NCBI GenBank assembly: GCA_023411615.1
Contig: JAEYOR010000024.1
Span: 1-58,146, forward strand
DNA length: 58,146 nucleotides
DNA from: Actinomycetes bacterium
GTDB lineage: Bacteria > Actinomycetota > Actinomycetes > Actinomycetales > Demequinaceae
Direction of reading: 5' to 3'
Shown here: positions 16,525-24,489 of the stretch, one piece after another
How the letters are laid out: each line of letters starts with the position of its first letter
Position numbering within the stretch: the stretch's first letter is position 1
Notes under the pieces: model-generated
What the model was told of the DNA's origin: nothing
Seen by the model: only the letters and a program-made list of their open reading frames with translations
The model's database searches: none
Translations under genes and position numbers: made by a program

Positions 16525-17892
16525 ATGACACCGGACGCTGCGCTCCTGCGGCGTAGCCGCGCGCGGTCATGGCACCGGGACGGCGTCGAAGCCGTCCCTT
16601 ATGTTGTCGCCGCCGTGGCGATCGCCTTGATGATCGCCGATGGTGGCTTGCTCACGGTGACGAGCATCGACTACGTGTATGCCGGAGGGCGCGCGCTTGG
16701 CCTCGTGGCCGCCGTCCTCATGTTGAGCCAGGTGGCGCTCGCGGCTCGCGTACCCCTCATCGAGAGGGCGATCGGTCACGATAGCGCGATCGCCGTGCAC
16801 ACGCAGCTTGGCAAGGCTGCCATCATCGCGATGGCCGTCCACGCGGGTGTCATCCTGCTGATGTCGGCCCATTACGCCAATGTCGCATGGTGGGACCAGG
16901 CCATCACGATGTTCACGTCACAGTGGTATCTCGCGATGGCGCAGATCGCCCTTGGGCTCTTTGCCATTGTCTTTGCCACGGCGCTGGTAATTGTGCGACG
17001 CCGGTGGCGCTACGAGACCTGGCATGCAGTCCACCTCATCACGTACGTGGCCGTGGCCACCGCGATCCCACATCAGTTCCTCGAGGGCTCGACCTTCCGC
17101 GAGGGCGGGATCGCAACGGTCTTTTGGCTCGTGCTCTACGTTGCCGTGTTTGGCTCGCTCATCTTCTTCCGCATGATCCGTCCATTGCGCCGATGGCGAC
17201 GGCACGGTCTGAGAGTCGCGGAGGTGGCGGCGCAGGGTGACTCCTACACGTCGGTCAGGGTGGCGGGGGACGACCTCGAGCGTCTCGGTGTGCAGCCGGG
17301 GCAGTTCTTTTTGTGGCGCTTCATCGACAGTCAGCGCTGGCGGTCGGCGCACCCCTTCACCGTTTCCGAGGTATCCCCGGATGGTCTGCGGCTCACGGCA
17401 AAGGCGGTGGGCGATGGCTCACGCGAGCTTGCGACGGTTGCCGTGGGAACGCGGGTCCTCATCGAGGGACCATTCGGAGTCTTCACCCGCTCATCGCGGA
17501 ATTGCCGCGGCGCCGTTCTCGTTGCTGCTGGCATCGGCATCACGCCCATCAGGGCATTGCTGGCCGACTGGACCGAGACGGACGGACCGGTCGCCGTCAT
17601 CGTGCGGGTGCGGTCGCGTGACGACGCGCCGCTCCTTGACGAGGTCGAGACCATCGCCACAGCGAAACGTGTGTCGCTCACCGTGATCGAAGGCTCTCGC
17701 GACGAAGGATGGGGTGCCACAGGACACGCTGCTCGGCTCGTGGAGATTGTCCCTGACGTAGCCGAACGCGATATATACGTATGCGGACCGGCCGCATGGG
17801 CACAGCGCGTAATCGACGACGCAGTGGCAAGTGGTGCGGCACGGCAGAACGTACATCGAGAGGTATTTGGATGGCATCGGGAGAACGTATGA
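16525..17892 (+). CDS. Ferric reductase-like membrane flavoprotein (FRE-type, heme membrane domain plus FAD/NAD domain)
   Basis: ATG 16525 gives 455 residues; a weak AAGGGA lies upstream. Six hydrophobic helices occupy about residues 23-225, with paired histidines suited to heme (AVHTQLG, AMAVHAG, WHAVHLITY, IPHQF), as in the ferric reductase-like transmembrane domain. The soluble part has a FAD-binding barrel with HPFTVSEVS, then GPFGVFT, and an NAD(P)H domain with AAGIGITPIRALL and YVCGPAAW near the end. It should move electrons from cytosolic NAD(P)H through FAD and heme across the membrane. Its stop overlaps the FMN-binding lipoprotein start by 4 nt, and ApbE follows, so the outer acceptor is probably the flavinylated lipoprotein. 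Confidence 0.88.
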   Translation: MTPDAALLRRSRARSWHRDGVEAVPYVVAAVAIALMIADGGLLTVTSIDYVYAGGRALGLVAAVLMLSQVALAARVPLIERAIGHDSAIAVHTQLGKAAIIAMAVHAGVILLMSAHYANVAWWDQAITMFTSQWYLAMAQIALGLFAIVFATALVIVRRRWRYETWHAVHLITYVAVATAIPHQFLEGSTFREGGIATVFWLVLYVAVFGSLIFFRMIRPLRRWRRHGLRVAEVAAQGDSYTSVRVAGDDLERLGVQPGQFFLWRFIDSQRWRSAHPFTVSEVSPDGLRLTAKAVGDGSRELATVAVGTRVLIEGPFGVFTRSSRNCRGAVLVAAGIGITPIRALLADWTETDGPVAVIVRVRSRDDAPLLDEVETIATAKRVSLTVIEGSRDEGWGATGHAARLVEIVPDVAERDIYVCGPAAWAQRVIDDAVASGAARQNVHREVFGWHRENV

Positions 17893-18296
17893 AGACGGCG
17901 CCACTGCTGTGGGCTGGGGCCTCTATGTCCTTGCTGACGGCGTGCGCCGGAGGGGGAAGCGACACGTCAGGCGCTCCTGCGGTGCCCACCGTCGCGGGCG
18001 ACATCGCATATGCCGATGGCGTCTACGTTGGCCCCCGCGTCACCAACATCAAGGGCGGCTATCAAGCTCAGGTGACCATCGACAACGGCATCATCGTCAA
18101 GGTGGAGCCGATCGAGGCGGGTACGCAGGATCCCGAGTCGCTCCAGGTCAATGCTTTTGCTGTGCCGGAGCTCGTGAAGCGAGTGCTCACGGCTCAGAGT
18201 GCCGACGTTGACTACGTGTCCGGTTCATCGTTCACCTCGCCGGCTTTCCTCGAGTCCGTCGACGGCGCGCTCAAAGAGGCAGAGGCGGCGAGTTAG
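17889..18296 (+). CDS. FMN-binding-domain lipoprotein (probable ApbE flavinylation target)
   Basis: 135 residues with a lipoprotein signal peptide, lipobox LLTAC with Cys19, so it is likely anchored on the outer face of the membrane. A small FMN-binding domain follows, beginning YADGVYVGPRVTNIKGGYQAQ. Its flavinylation-type motif is SGSS (residues 111-114) in DYVSGSSFTS, matching the S-G-A/S-T/S pattern in which the last hydroxyl residue receives FMN through a phosphoester. The ATG overlaps the reductase stop. With ApbE two genes on, this is a complete outward electron relay; the terminal acceptor is unknown. Confidence 0.85.
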   Translation: MKTAPLLWAGASMSLLTACAGGGSDTSGAPAVPTVAGDIAYADGVYVGPRVTNIKGGYQAQVTIDNGIIVKVEPIEAGTQDPESLQVNAFAVPELVKRVLTAQSADVDYVSGSSFTSPAFLESVDGALKEAEAAS

Positions 18297-18298
18297 TC

Positions 18299-18460
18299 AT
18301 GCGGGTCTCACGTGCCGTCATCGTCACTGGCGTCTGCGCTGCGATTATCGCCGCGGGCTATGTGGCCGCGCCGGACAAGCTGCCGACGCTTGACCTCGTG
18401 GTGCCAGCGTCGGGCTCGCCCACCAGTGCGAGCGACGCGACGGAGGTGCCCACGCCGTGA
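18299..18460 (+). CDS. 53-residue single-pass membrane mini-protein in the flavin redox cassette
   Basis: ATG 18299, 2 nt after the FMN-lipoprotein stop, to TGA 18458-18460, overlapping the apbE GTG (GTGA). Residues 5-24 (RAVIVTGVCAAIIAAGYVAA) are a hydrophobic helix after a short basic N terminus; the rest is a Ser/Thr/Pro/Asp tail, SGSPTSASDATEVPTP. The tight coupling on both sides argues that it is translated. It could be a small subunit or a linker of the redox complex. No family was recognised. Confidence 0.6.
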   Translation: MRVSRAVIVTGVCAAIIAAGYVAAPDKLPTLDLVVPASGSPTSASDATEVPTP

Positions 18461-19242
18461 ATGGCGCGACCTTCTCGAGCACGGTGCATGCCATGGGCAT
18501 GCCCTTCACCGTTCAGGTGCGCCTTCCCTCGTCCGATCGGGCCGCGACGAGCGCTGTCGACACTTTTCACCGCGAACTGTTATGGGCCGATGACGTGTTT
18601 TCGCTTTTCCGGGAAGACTCGCAACTGTCGCGCCTCAATCGCGGTGAACTCGCCGTCGATGAATGTGCCCCCGAAATGCTGGAGATCCTCCAGATGTGCG
18701 AGTGGTACCGCTCGGCGACTCTTGGCGCCTTCGATGCGCGCAGGCCCACTCACCTTGACCCTTCCGGCATTGTCAAAGGCTGGGCCGTCGCACGCGGAGC
18801 TGAGGCTCTCGATCGGCTCGGAGCCGCCTCATGGATGGTCGGCGGCGCGGGAGACGTGCTCGTGTCCGGCGAGGGCAGCACGTGGCGGCTCGGCATTGCC
18901 GACCCGCGAGTCAAGGGCGATCCGATGGGCACCCCCGTCATCGACGTCGTCGCGATCGGGGGAGAGTTCCGCGCGCTCGCGACCTCGGGCGTGGCACAGC
19001 AAGGGTTGCACATCTGGGATCCCAAAACGGGAGCCGGTGCTCAGCATTACGTGCAAGCCTCAGTTGTCGGCCCGGACATGGTGACGGCGGATGCATGGGC
19101 GACGGCGATTGTGGCCGGAGGCGATGAGGTGCTGGCCGCGGCCCTCGATGAGGGGCTCGAAGCACTTGTGGTGACAAAGGACCACGGCAACGGGTCGTTC
19201 ACCGCGGAAGCCTCGGATGACTGGCCCACGATCCTCGACTAG
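18457..19242 (+). CDS. apbE: FAD:protein FMN transferase ApbE
   Basis: ApbE attaches FMN from FAD to Ser/Thr of FMN-binding domains. GTG 18457 gives 261 residues, somewhat short, with no obvious signal peptide, so it may act in the cytosol or be exported another way. Family motifs: an N-terminal HAMGMPFTVQV strand, DDVFSLFREDSQLSRLN, DPSGIVKGWAVARGAEAL, the core WMVGGAGDVLVSGE, ALATSGVAQQGLHIWDP, and the metal-site segment MVTADAWATAIVAGG. It ends the four-gene cassette begun by the ferric-reductase-like protein and presumably modifies the lipoprotein at 17889. Confidence 0.93.
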   Translation: MNGATFSSTVHAMGMPFTVQVRLPSSDRAATSAVDTFHRELLWADDVFSLFREDSQLSRLNRGELAVDECAPEMLEILQMCEWYRSATLGAFDARRPTHLDPSGIVKGWAVARGAEALDRLGAASWMVGGAGDVLVSGEGSTWRLGIADPRVKGDPMGTPVIDVVAIGGEFRALATSGVAQQGLHIWDPKTGAGAQHYVQASVVGPDMVTADAWATAIVAGGDEVLAAALDEGLEALVVTKDHGNGSFTAEASDDWPTILD

Positions 19243-19368
19243 ATCCAACTCGCTTGAGGGGCGCGCGATCTGGCATACTGGACCGCTGTCGCGCGTCCGT
19301 GCGGCAATTCGTCTTGTCAGGCGAGGCACAGCCCGCCCGGCTCACACCGAATACAAGGAGAGACAGTT

Positions 19369-19905
19369 ATGGCTGTCAAGATTCGCCTCAAGCGCTTCGG
19401 CAAGAAGCGCGCCCCGTACTACCGCGTTGTGGTGATGGACTCGCGCACCAAGCGTGATGGCCGCGCCATCGAAGAGATCGGCAAGTACCACCCGACTGAG
19501 GAGCCCTCGGTCATCGACATCAACTCCGAGCGCGCGCAGTACTGGCTCAGCGTGGGCGCCCAGCCCAGCGAGCAGGTTGCGGCACTCCTCAAGCTGACGG
19601 GTGACTGGGGCAAGTTCAAGGGCGACAAGAACGCGAAGAACACTGTGAAGGTCGCGGGCGACAAGGCAGACGCCGAGGCCGCCATCAAGGCGCAGGCCGA
19701 CGCTGCTGAGAAGGCCAAGGCCGCTGCGGCAGCCGAGAAGGAGAAGGCCGCCAAGTCGGCCGCAGAAGAAGCCGAGAAGACCGTCGCTGACGAGTCGAGC
19801 GAAGTGCCTGCCGACGAGGGCACCGAGGTTGACGTCGAGATCGCCGAGGGCAACCCCTCCGATGGCGATGCCGAGGTCGAGGGCACCCTGGGCGAGGAGA
19901 ACTAA
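19369..19905 (+). CDS. rpsP: 30S ribosomal protein S16 with long Ala/Lys/Glu tail
   Basis: Small-subunit protein needed for 30S assembly. ATG 19369 follows AAGGAGAGACAGTT. The S16 fold (VKIRLKRFGKKRAPYYRVVVMDSR onward in outline, ending near GDWGKFKG) takes the first 85 or so residues, the full size of most S16 proteins. A tail of about 90 residues follows, first Ala/Lys-rich helix-like (AAEKAKAAAAAEKEKAAK) and then acidic. It heads the rpsP-khpA block that ends at the terminator 20146-20178. Confidence 0.96.
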   Translation: MAVKIRLKRFGKKRAPYYRVVVMDSRTKRDGRAIEEIGKYHPTEEPSVIDINSERAQYWLSVGAQPSEQVAALLKLTGDWGKFKGDKNAKNTVKVAGDKADAEAAIKAQADAAEKAKAAAAAEKEKAAKSAAEEAEKTVADESSEVPADEGTEVDVEIAEGNPSDGDAEVEGTLGEEN

Positions 19906-19908
19906 GCC

Positions 19909-20139
19909 ATGACCCACGAGGCCCTTGAGTTCCTGGTCCGTTCGATTGTCCGCAACCCGGACGACGTACGCGTGACGGAGCGCACGGGCCGCCGGGGCGT
20001 CACCCTGAACGTCGTGGTTCACCCCGACGATCTGCCGCGCGTGATCGGCCGTCACGGTCGCACCGCGTCGGCCATCCGCACGGTCGTTGACGCAATCTCG
20101 CGTGACGACGTGCGGGTCAATATCGTCGACGTCGCTTAA
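19909..20139 (+). CDS. khpA: KH-domain RNA-binding protein KhpA (YlqC family)
   Basis: 76 residues, ATG 3 nt after the rpsP stop. A single KH domain with the GXXG-type loop in IGRHGRTASAIRTVVDAI; normal length for KhpA. In other bacteria it pairs with KhpB and binds RNA in control of translation and cell elongation. The rpsP-khpA-rimM-trmD-rplS order is conserved. A strong terminator lies 7 nt after the stop. Confidence 0.95.
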   Translation: MTHEALEFLVRSIVRNPDDVRVTERTGRRGVTLNVVVHPDDLPRVIGRHGRTASAIRTVVDAISRDDVRVNIVDVA

Positions 20140-20145
20140 GCGCAC

Positions 20146-20178
20146 AAAGCCCCGACTCCGGTGGGAGTCGGGGCTTTT
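20146..20178 (+). terminator. Intrinsic terminator after khpA
   Basis: AAAGCCCCGACTCC (20146-20159), GGTG loop, GGAGTCGGGGCTTT (20164-20177), then a further T. This is a perfect 14-bp stem ending in T4, the clearest intrinsic terminator in the window. It separates rpsP-khpA from rimM-trmD. Confidence 0.93.
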
Positions 20179-20406
20179 GCGTCCTCGCGTCCTGTCGCCT
20201 ATCGCCCCTGCCGCGCACCGATGCCTGGCCGGACCGATACCCCCGCTGCCGCCCCGTGCCTCCCGCAGCGTCGTGCGAGCACCCGAGACTGCGGGTGCCG
20301 GGCGCTTGCCACACGGGGAGCACAGCGCGGAACTGAGATTTGGGGTGCGCGCGCGACGGGCACCACGTCGCAGTGCGCCGCGCGCGAGCGCTTTAGGCTT
20401 GGCGTC

Positions 20407-20946
20407 ATGAAGGTGACGGTCGCGCGAATCGGCAGAGCGCATGGGCTCAAGGGTGAACTCTCGGTGGAACTGCGCACGGATGTACCGGATGAGCGCTTCT
20501 ACCCAGGCGCTGTGCTCGACACCGAACCCGCATCCGCGGGCCCACTCACCGTCGCGCACGTGCGCCAACAGGGCGGGCGGTGGTACTTGCGTTTTGAGGA
20601 GATCACCGATCGCACGGCCGCCGAGAACGCGCGCGGTGTCGAACTGCTCGTCGAAGCAGATGAGGATGAAGAAGACGACGCCTGGTTTGTGGGCCAACTC
20701 GTCGGCCTCGCTGCCGTGCGGCCGGACGGCACCTCGATCGGTGAGGTGGTGGAGGTGATGCCGATGCCTGCCCAGGACGTCCTCGTGATCCGACAAGCGT
20801 CGGGCTACCGCGCGATGGTGCCAATGGTCGACGCCTTCGTCCCGGAGGTGAACATTGAGGAAGGCGTCATCACATTGACCCCGCCGTACGGTCTGCTCGA
20901 AGGCGAAGAGCCCGAGGCCACGGGCGAGACTCGCGGCGAGGCGTAA
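20407..20946 (+). CDS. rimM: 16S rRNA processing protein RimM
   Basis: Assembly factor that binds S19 and matures the 30S head. ATG 20407 gives 179 residues; TAGGCT (20394-20399) ends 7 nt upstream and no Shine-Dalgarno is seen, so it is probably leaderless. The RimM N-domain begins VTVARIGRAHGLKGELSVEL; the PRC-barrel part has WFVGQLVGLAAV and MPAQDVLVIR, ending with VPEVNIEEGVITLTPPYGLLE. The 228 bases between the preceding terminator and this start contain one weak GC hairpin (GCACCC/GGGTGC near 20277-20298) and no gene that I can see. Confidence 0.95.
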   Translation: MKVTVARIGRAHGLKGELSVELRTDVPDERFYPGAVLDTEPASAGPLTVAHVRQQGGRWYLRFEEITDRTAAENARGVELLVEADEDEEDDAWFVGQLVGLAAVRPDGTSIGEVVEVMPMPAQDVLVIRQASGYRAMVPMVDAFVPEVNIEEGVITLTPPYGLLEGEEPEATGETRGEA

Positions 20947-20949
20947 GCG

Positions 20950-21684
20950 ATGCGCCTCGATATCGTGACGATCTTCCCGGAGTTCTTCTCCGTGCTGGAC
21001 GTGTCGCTCCTGGGGAAGGCCCGCGAGGCCGATCTCGTCCACGCCCATGTCCACGATCTGCGTGAGTGGGCCGCTATCAAAGCGGACGGCACCCCCGACG
21101 TGCACCGGACAGTTGACGACGCCCCATTCGGCGGTGGCGCCGGGATGGTGATGAAGCCGGACGTATGGGGACGCGCTCTCGATGACCTCCTCACGCACAA
21201 TGGTGTCCTCATCGTGCCGACGCCTGCGGGCATCCCCTTCACCCAAGCGCTCGCAGCCGACCTCGCCACCTGTGAGCAGCTCGTCTTCGCTTGCGGACGC
21301 TACGAAGGCATCGACGCTCGCGTCCCGGAGCATTATGCGGCGGCCGGCTACCGCGTCCTCGAGGTGAGCATCGGGGATTACGTTCTCAACGGGGGAGAGG
21401 TGGCGACGATGGCGATGATCGAAGCGATCGCGCGCCTCGTCCCGGGCTTCATGGGTAATGCCGAGTCAATCGTCGAAGAGTCCCATGCCGACGGTCTGCT
21501 TGAGTACCCGTCATATACGCGCCCGGCATCGTGGCGCGGTTTGGATGTGCCACCCATTTTGCTCTCGGGCCACCACGCGAATATTGCCGCGTGGCGACGT
21601 GAGCAACAGCTAGAACGCACGCGCGAGCGTCGGCCGGATCTATTGAATGCGCCCGACGCCGGGGCAGCCGGCACTGGTACGTAA
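20950..21684 (+). CDS. trmD: tRNA (guanine-N1-)-methyltransferase TrmD
   Basis: Makes m1G37 in tRNAs reading CNN codons, preventing frameshifts. 244 residues, ATG 3 nt after rimM. SPOUT motifs: MRLDIVTIFPEFF, DAPFGGGAGMVMKPD, FACGRYEGIDARVPEHY, and the knot VSIGDYVLNGGEVATM; the C-terminal domain has ESHADGLLEYPSYTRP and LLSGHHANIAAWRREQ. Normal length. Confidence 0.96.
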   Translation: MRLDIVTIFPEFFSVLDVSLLGKAREADLVHAHVHDLREWAAIKADGTPDVHRTVDDAPFGGGAGMVMKPDVWGRALDDLLTHNGVLIVPTPAGIPFTQALAADLATCEQLVFACGRYEGIDARVPEHYAAAGYRVLEVSIGDYVLNGGEVATMAMIEAIARLVPGFMGNAESIVEESHADGLLEYPSYTRPASWRGLDVPPILLSGHHANIAAWRREQQLERTRERRPDLLNAPDAGAAGTGT

Positions 21685-21853
21685 CGGCGCATTGGTGGCA
21701 CCGGGGAGGGGTGTGGCAGAATATCCCCTCGGTGCGTACGGCGCCTGGACCTGCCACAGGGGGTCCGGCTCAGCCCGTCGCGCACTCTCACTTTCGATTG
21801 CCGTGAGGCAGAGATCGCGAGCGACCTGTGGCGAGCGCGAGGAGAGACACGTC

Positions 21854-22201
21854 ATGCAGAAGCTTGACAATGTGACCGCGGCTCAGCTCCGCGATGACAT
21901 CCCGGCCTTCCGCGCCGGTGACACTGTTAAGGTCCACGTGAAGGTCGTTGAAGGCAACCGTTCGCGTGTCCAGGTGTTCCAGGGCGTCGTGATTTCCCGC
22001 CAGGGCCGCGGCGTTGGCGAGACCTACACGGTCCGCAAGATTTCCTTCGGTGTTGGCGTCGAGCGCACCTTCCCGCTCCACACCCCGACCGTCGAGAAGA
22101 TCGAGGTCGAGCGTCGCGGTGACGTGCGCCGCGCCAAGCTGTACTACCTGCGCAACCTGCGCGGTAAGGCCGCCCGCATCCGCGAGAAGCGCGAAAGCTA
22201 A
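21854..22201 (+). CDS. rplS: 50S ribosomal protein L19
   Basis: 115 residues from ATG 21854, preceded by GAGGAGAG; normal length for L19, which bridges the two subunits. Signatures FRAGDTVKVHVKVVEGNR, QVFQGVVISRQGRGVGETYTVRK cut short here, and SFGVGVERTFPLHTP. The 169-base leader after trmD contains two GC hairpins (one around 21698-21735, one GGACC/GGTCC at 21747-21766), so some leader control is possible, but no known L19 motif was identified. Confidence 0.96.
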   Translation: MQKLDNVTAAQLRDDIPAFRAGDTVKVHVKVVEGNRSRVQVFQGVVISRQGRGVGETYTVRKISFGVGVERTFPLHTPTVEKIEVERRGDVRRAKLYYLRNLRGKAARIREKRES

Positions 22202-22225
22202 ATCATCAATCCCGCACGCGACGGC

Positions 22226-22885
22226 GTGGTGGACGGCCCAGCGCCCTCCGCCCGTCGTCGTTTGTGGTTATGGGCGCGTGAAGTCCTCATCGTCGTCGCT
22301 TCAGCGCTTGTGCTGTCGTTGCTCCTCAAGACCTTCGTTTTCCAGTCCTTCTGGATCCCCACCGGGTCAATGGAGAACACCCTCGAGGTCAACGACCGCA
22401 TTCTCGTGTCGCTGTGGCGCCCGGGTCCCCTCGACCTGCGCCGCGGCGACATCATTGTGTTCAAGGATCCGGGCGGCTGGCTCGCTCCGTCAAACGAGGA
22501 TGACAAGAGCGGCGTTGCCAAAGTGTGGGACGACGTCGCCACGTTTGTTGGCCTGCTCCCGCAGGACGCGGGGGAGCATCTCGTCAAGCGCGTCATCGGT
22601 TTGCCGGGAGACACCGTCGCTTGCGATCCCGCCGTTGGCATCGTCACCGTCAACGGCGTGCCACTCGATGAGGGCTACATCAAGCCCGGCACGTATAGCT
22701 GTCCGCACCCGTGGTCGGTTGACGTACCGGAGGGGCGCCTTTGGGTACTTGGTGATAATCGATCGAACTCCGCAGACTCACGCGCGCATCTTGGCGACCC
22801 TGGTGGCGGCACCATTCCCGAGAGCGCTGTAGTCGGTACCGTGTTTGTGACCGTGTGGCCCGTAAGCCACTGGAGCACGTTCTAG
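22226..22885 (+). CDS. lepB: Signal peptidase I
   Basis: Membrane protease that removes signal peptides. GTG 22226 (GTG 22229 also possible), 219 residues. One N-terminal helix (about 19-38, VLIVVASALVLSLLLKTFVF), then the catalytic serine in PTGSMENTL, the box LRRGDIIVFKD, and the catalytic lysine in VKRVIGLPGDTV. The last box is LWVLGDNRSNSADSRAHL. Only 24 nt after rplS. Single N-terminal anchor and short length are normal for actinobacteria. Confidence 0.95.
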   Translation: MVDGPAPSARRRLWLWAREVLIVVASALVLSLLLKTFVFQSFWIPTGSMENTLEVNDRILVSLWRPGPLDLRRGDIIVFKDPGGWLAPSNEDDKSGVAKVWDDVATFVGLLPQDAGEHLVKRVIGLPGDTVACDPAVGIVTVNGVPLDEGYIKPGTYSCPHPWSVDVPEGRLWVLGDNRSNSADSRAHLGDPGGGTIPESAVVGTVFVTVWPVSHWSTF

Positions 22886-22908
22886 ACATCAGATCTGGAG
22901 TTATGGCG

Positions 22909-23571
22909 ATGGTTTCCCTCGACGTTGAGACGACGCTGTGGGATTCAGGTGCCCGCGTGGTCATCGGCGTCGATGAGGTAGGGCGCGGCGCACTTGCCGG
23001 TCCTGTCAGCGTCGGCGTTGCCGCAGTGTCGAGGTGCGATGTGTGGCCGGAGGGGCTCGCCGACTCGAAGCGCCTTACTGCCACCGTGCGCGAAAACCTC
23101 GTCCCAGCGATCCGATCCTTCACTGTCGCCCACGCGGTGGGCCATGCCTCGCCGCAAGAGATTGACGAGGTAGGCATCGTCGCGGCTTTGCGGCGCGCCG
23201 GTTTGCGGGCTCTCGGGGCGATTACGCGTGCGGGCGTGGTTGCCGACGCTGTGCTCCTCGATGGCTCTCATGATTGGCTCTCCGCGCCCGCTCCCGGTTT
23301 GTTTTCGGACGACGCTGAGGAGACCGTCAAGGTCCCGCGCGTGACGATGGTGGTGAAGGGCGACGACACCTGCGTGTCGATCGCGGCCGCCTCGGTGCTC
23401 GCCAAGGTTGAAAGAGATGCATTGATGAAGGCGGCCCACGACGACCACCCGGCCTACGGGTGGGCCGCGAACAAGGGTTATGGCGCTCAGGACCACCTCG
23501 CCGCATTGCGCGAGCTCGGTCCGAGCCCGCTGCACCGCGTCACATGGAAACTCCCTGCCGTTGCCGTGTAG
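22909..23571 (+). CDS. rnhB: Ribonuclease HII
   Basis: Cuts RNA in RNA/DNA hybrids and misincorporated ribonucleotides. 220 residues from ATG 22909, chosen because GGAG (22897-22900) is 8 nt upstream; ATG 22903 is in frame but only 2 nt from it. Catalytic region GVDEVGRGALAGP (first Asp-Glu), VLLDGSHDW (third acidic residue) and VERDALMKAAHDDHPAYGW (last Asp). The 220-residue length is normal. Confidence 0.95.
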   Translation: MVSLDVETTLWDSGARVVIGVDEVGRGALAGPVSVGVAAVSRCDVWPEGLADSKRLTATVRENLVPAIRSFTVAHAVGHASPQEIDEVGIVAALRRAGLRALGAITRAGVVADAVLLDGSHDWLSAPAPGLFSDDAEETVKVPRVTMVVKGDDTCVSIAAASVLAKVERDALMKAAHDDHPAYGWAANKGYGAQDHLAALRELGPSPLHRVTWKLPAVAV

Positions 23572-23616
23572 CGCGCCCCGGCCACTGGATCGCCGGTTAT
23601 CGGTCATGATGGTGGG

Positions 23617-23940
23617 GTGAGCAGCGAAGACCTGGAGAACTACGAGACCGAGGCGGAACTTGCGCTGTATCGCGAGTACCGCGACGTGGTGGGACTGTTC
23701 CGTTACGTGGTCGAGACGGAACGTCGGTTCTATCTGTGCAACAAGGTTGATTTGCAGGTCCGCTCGAGCGGTAGCGATATCTACTTTGAGGTGTCGATGG
23801 TCGACGCCTGGGTATGGGACGTGTACCGCTCCGCGAGGCTTGTGAAGAGTGTGCGCGTTGTTACCTTCCGCGATGTCAATATCGAGGAGCTCGTGAACGA
23901 GGACGCGATTCCGGATTTGCGCCAACTGCGCGGCCGTTGA
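23617..23940 (+). CDS. DUF2469 family protein
   Basis: 107 residues from GTG 23617, with CATGAT ending 6 nt upstream and no Shine-Dalgarno (leaderless type). The opening SSEDLENYETEAELALYREYRDVV and the block YVVETERRFYLCNKVDL are characteristic of DUF2469, a family confined to actinobacteria and nearly always found between rnhB and yraN. Function unknown; it is acidic, soluble and conserved. Confidence 0.93.
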   Translation: MSSEDLENYETEAELALYREYRDVVGLFRYVVETERRFYLCNKVDLQVRSSGSDIYFEVSMVDAWVWDVYRSARLVKSVRVVTFRDVNIEELVNEDAIPDLRQLRGR

Positions 23941-24132
23941 GTCGTCGCGTCGTTCGCTCCTCGCGTTCCCGCGCGTCGAGCCTGCCGTCTTTCTAGCCAG
24001 CTGTCGTTCTAGCCGGCCGGCTTCATAGCCCTCTGTCCCCAGCGCCGGTTCGACCGCGTCGTCCACACAGTGAGGAGCATTGTCGCGCCATGTGAGATCC
24101 CGCCCGCCACAGTGGCGTGGTGGAGGTGGGAC

Positions 24133-24489
24133 ATGGCGGTGAAGGACGTGGTCGGCGAATACGGCGAGCGGCTGGTGGCGCGCACCCTGGCTGACCAGGG
24201 CTGGACGGTCGTTGACCGCAACTGGCGCTGTGAGCACGGCGAGATTGACATCGTGGCGATCGACGGTGATTGCCTGGTCATTGTCGAGGTGAAAACACGC
24301 AGGAGCGACACTTTTGGGGGCGCGATCGAGGCGGTCACTCGCCGCAAGCTCATGCGGTTGCGCAAACTCGCCGCGAGTTGGTTATCAGCGCATGGCGGTG
24401 GATTTGCGGCCGTGCGAGTCGATGTCGTCGCGGTGACCTTGCCACGAGCAGGGCGTGCTCAACTCGATCATCTGCGGGCAGTTGCATGA
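24133..24489 (+). CDS. yraN: YraN family endonuclease-like protein (UPF0102)
   Basis: 118 residues from ATG 24133. The restriction-endonuclease-like core is present: GEYGERLVARTL, WRCEHGEIDIVAID and IVEVKTRRSDTFG (the E-x-K pair). It normally sits beside comM and dprA and is thought to act on DNA in recombination. Its TGA overlaps the comM ATG. The 190 bases before it, after DUF2469, hold no recognised feature apart from TCTAGCC repeats near 23992 and 24010; a longer in-frame start at GTG 24070 is possible but atypical. Confidence 0.9.
   Translation: MAVKDVVGEYGERLVARTLADQGWTVVDRNWRCEHGEIDIVAIDGDCLVIVEVKTRRSDTFGGAIEAVTRRKLMRLRKLAASWLSAHGGGFAAVRVDVVAVTLPRAGRAQLDHLRAVA

Noticed and set aside
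19342..21333. Minus-strand open frame of about 663 codons across rpsP, khpA, rimM and trmD
   Set aside because: It crosses a strong plus-strand terminator and four certain genes; the product has no recognisable family. GC-driven shadow.
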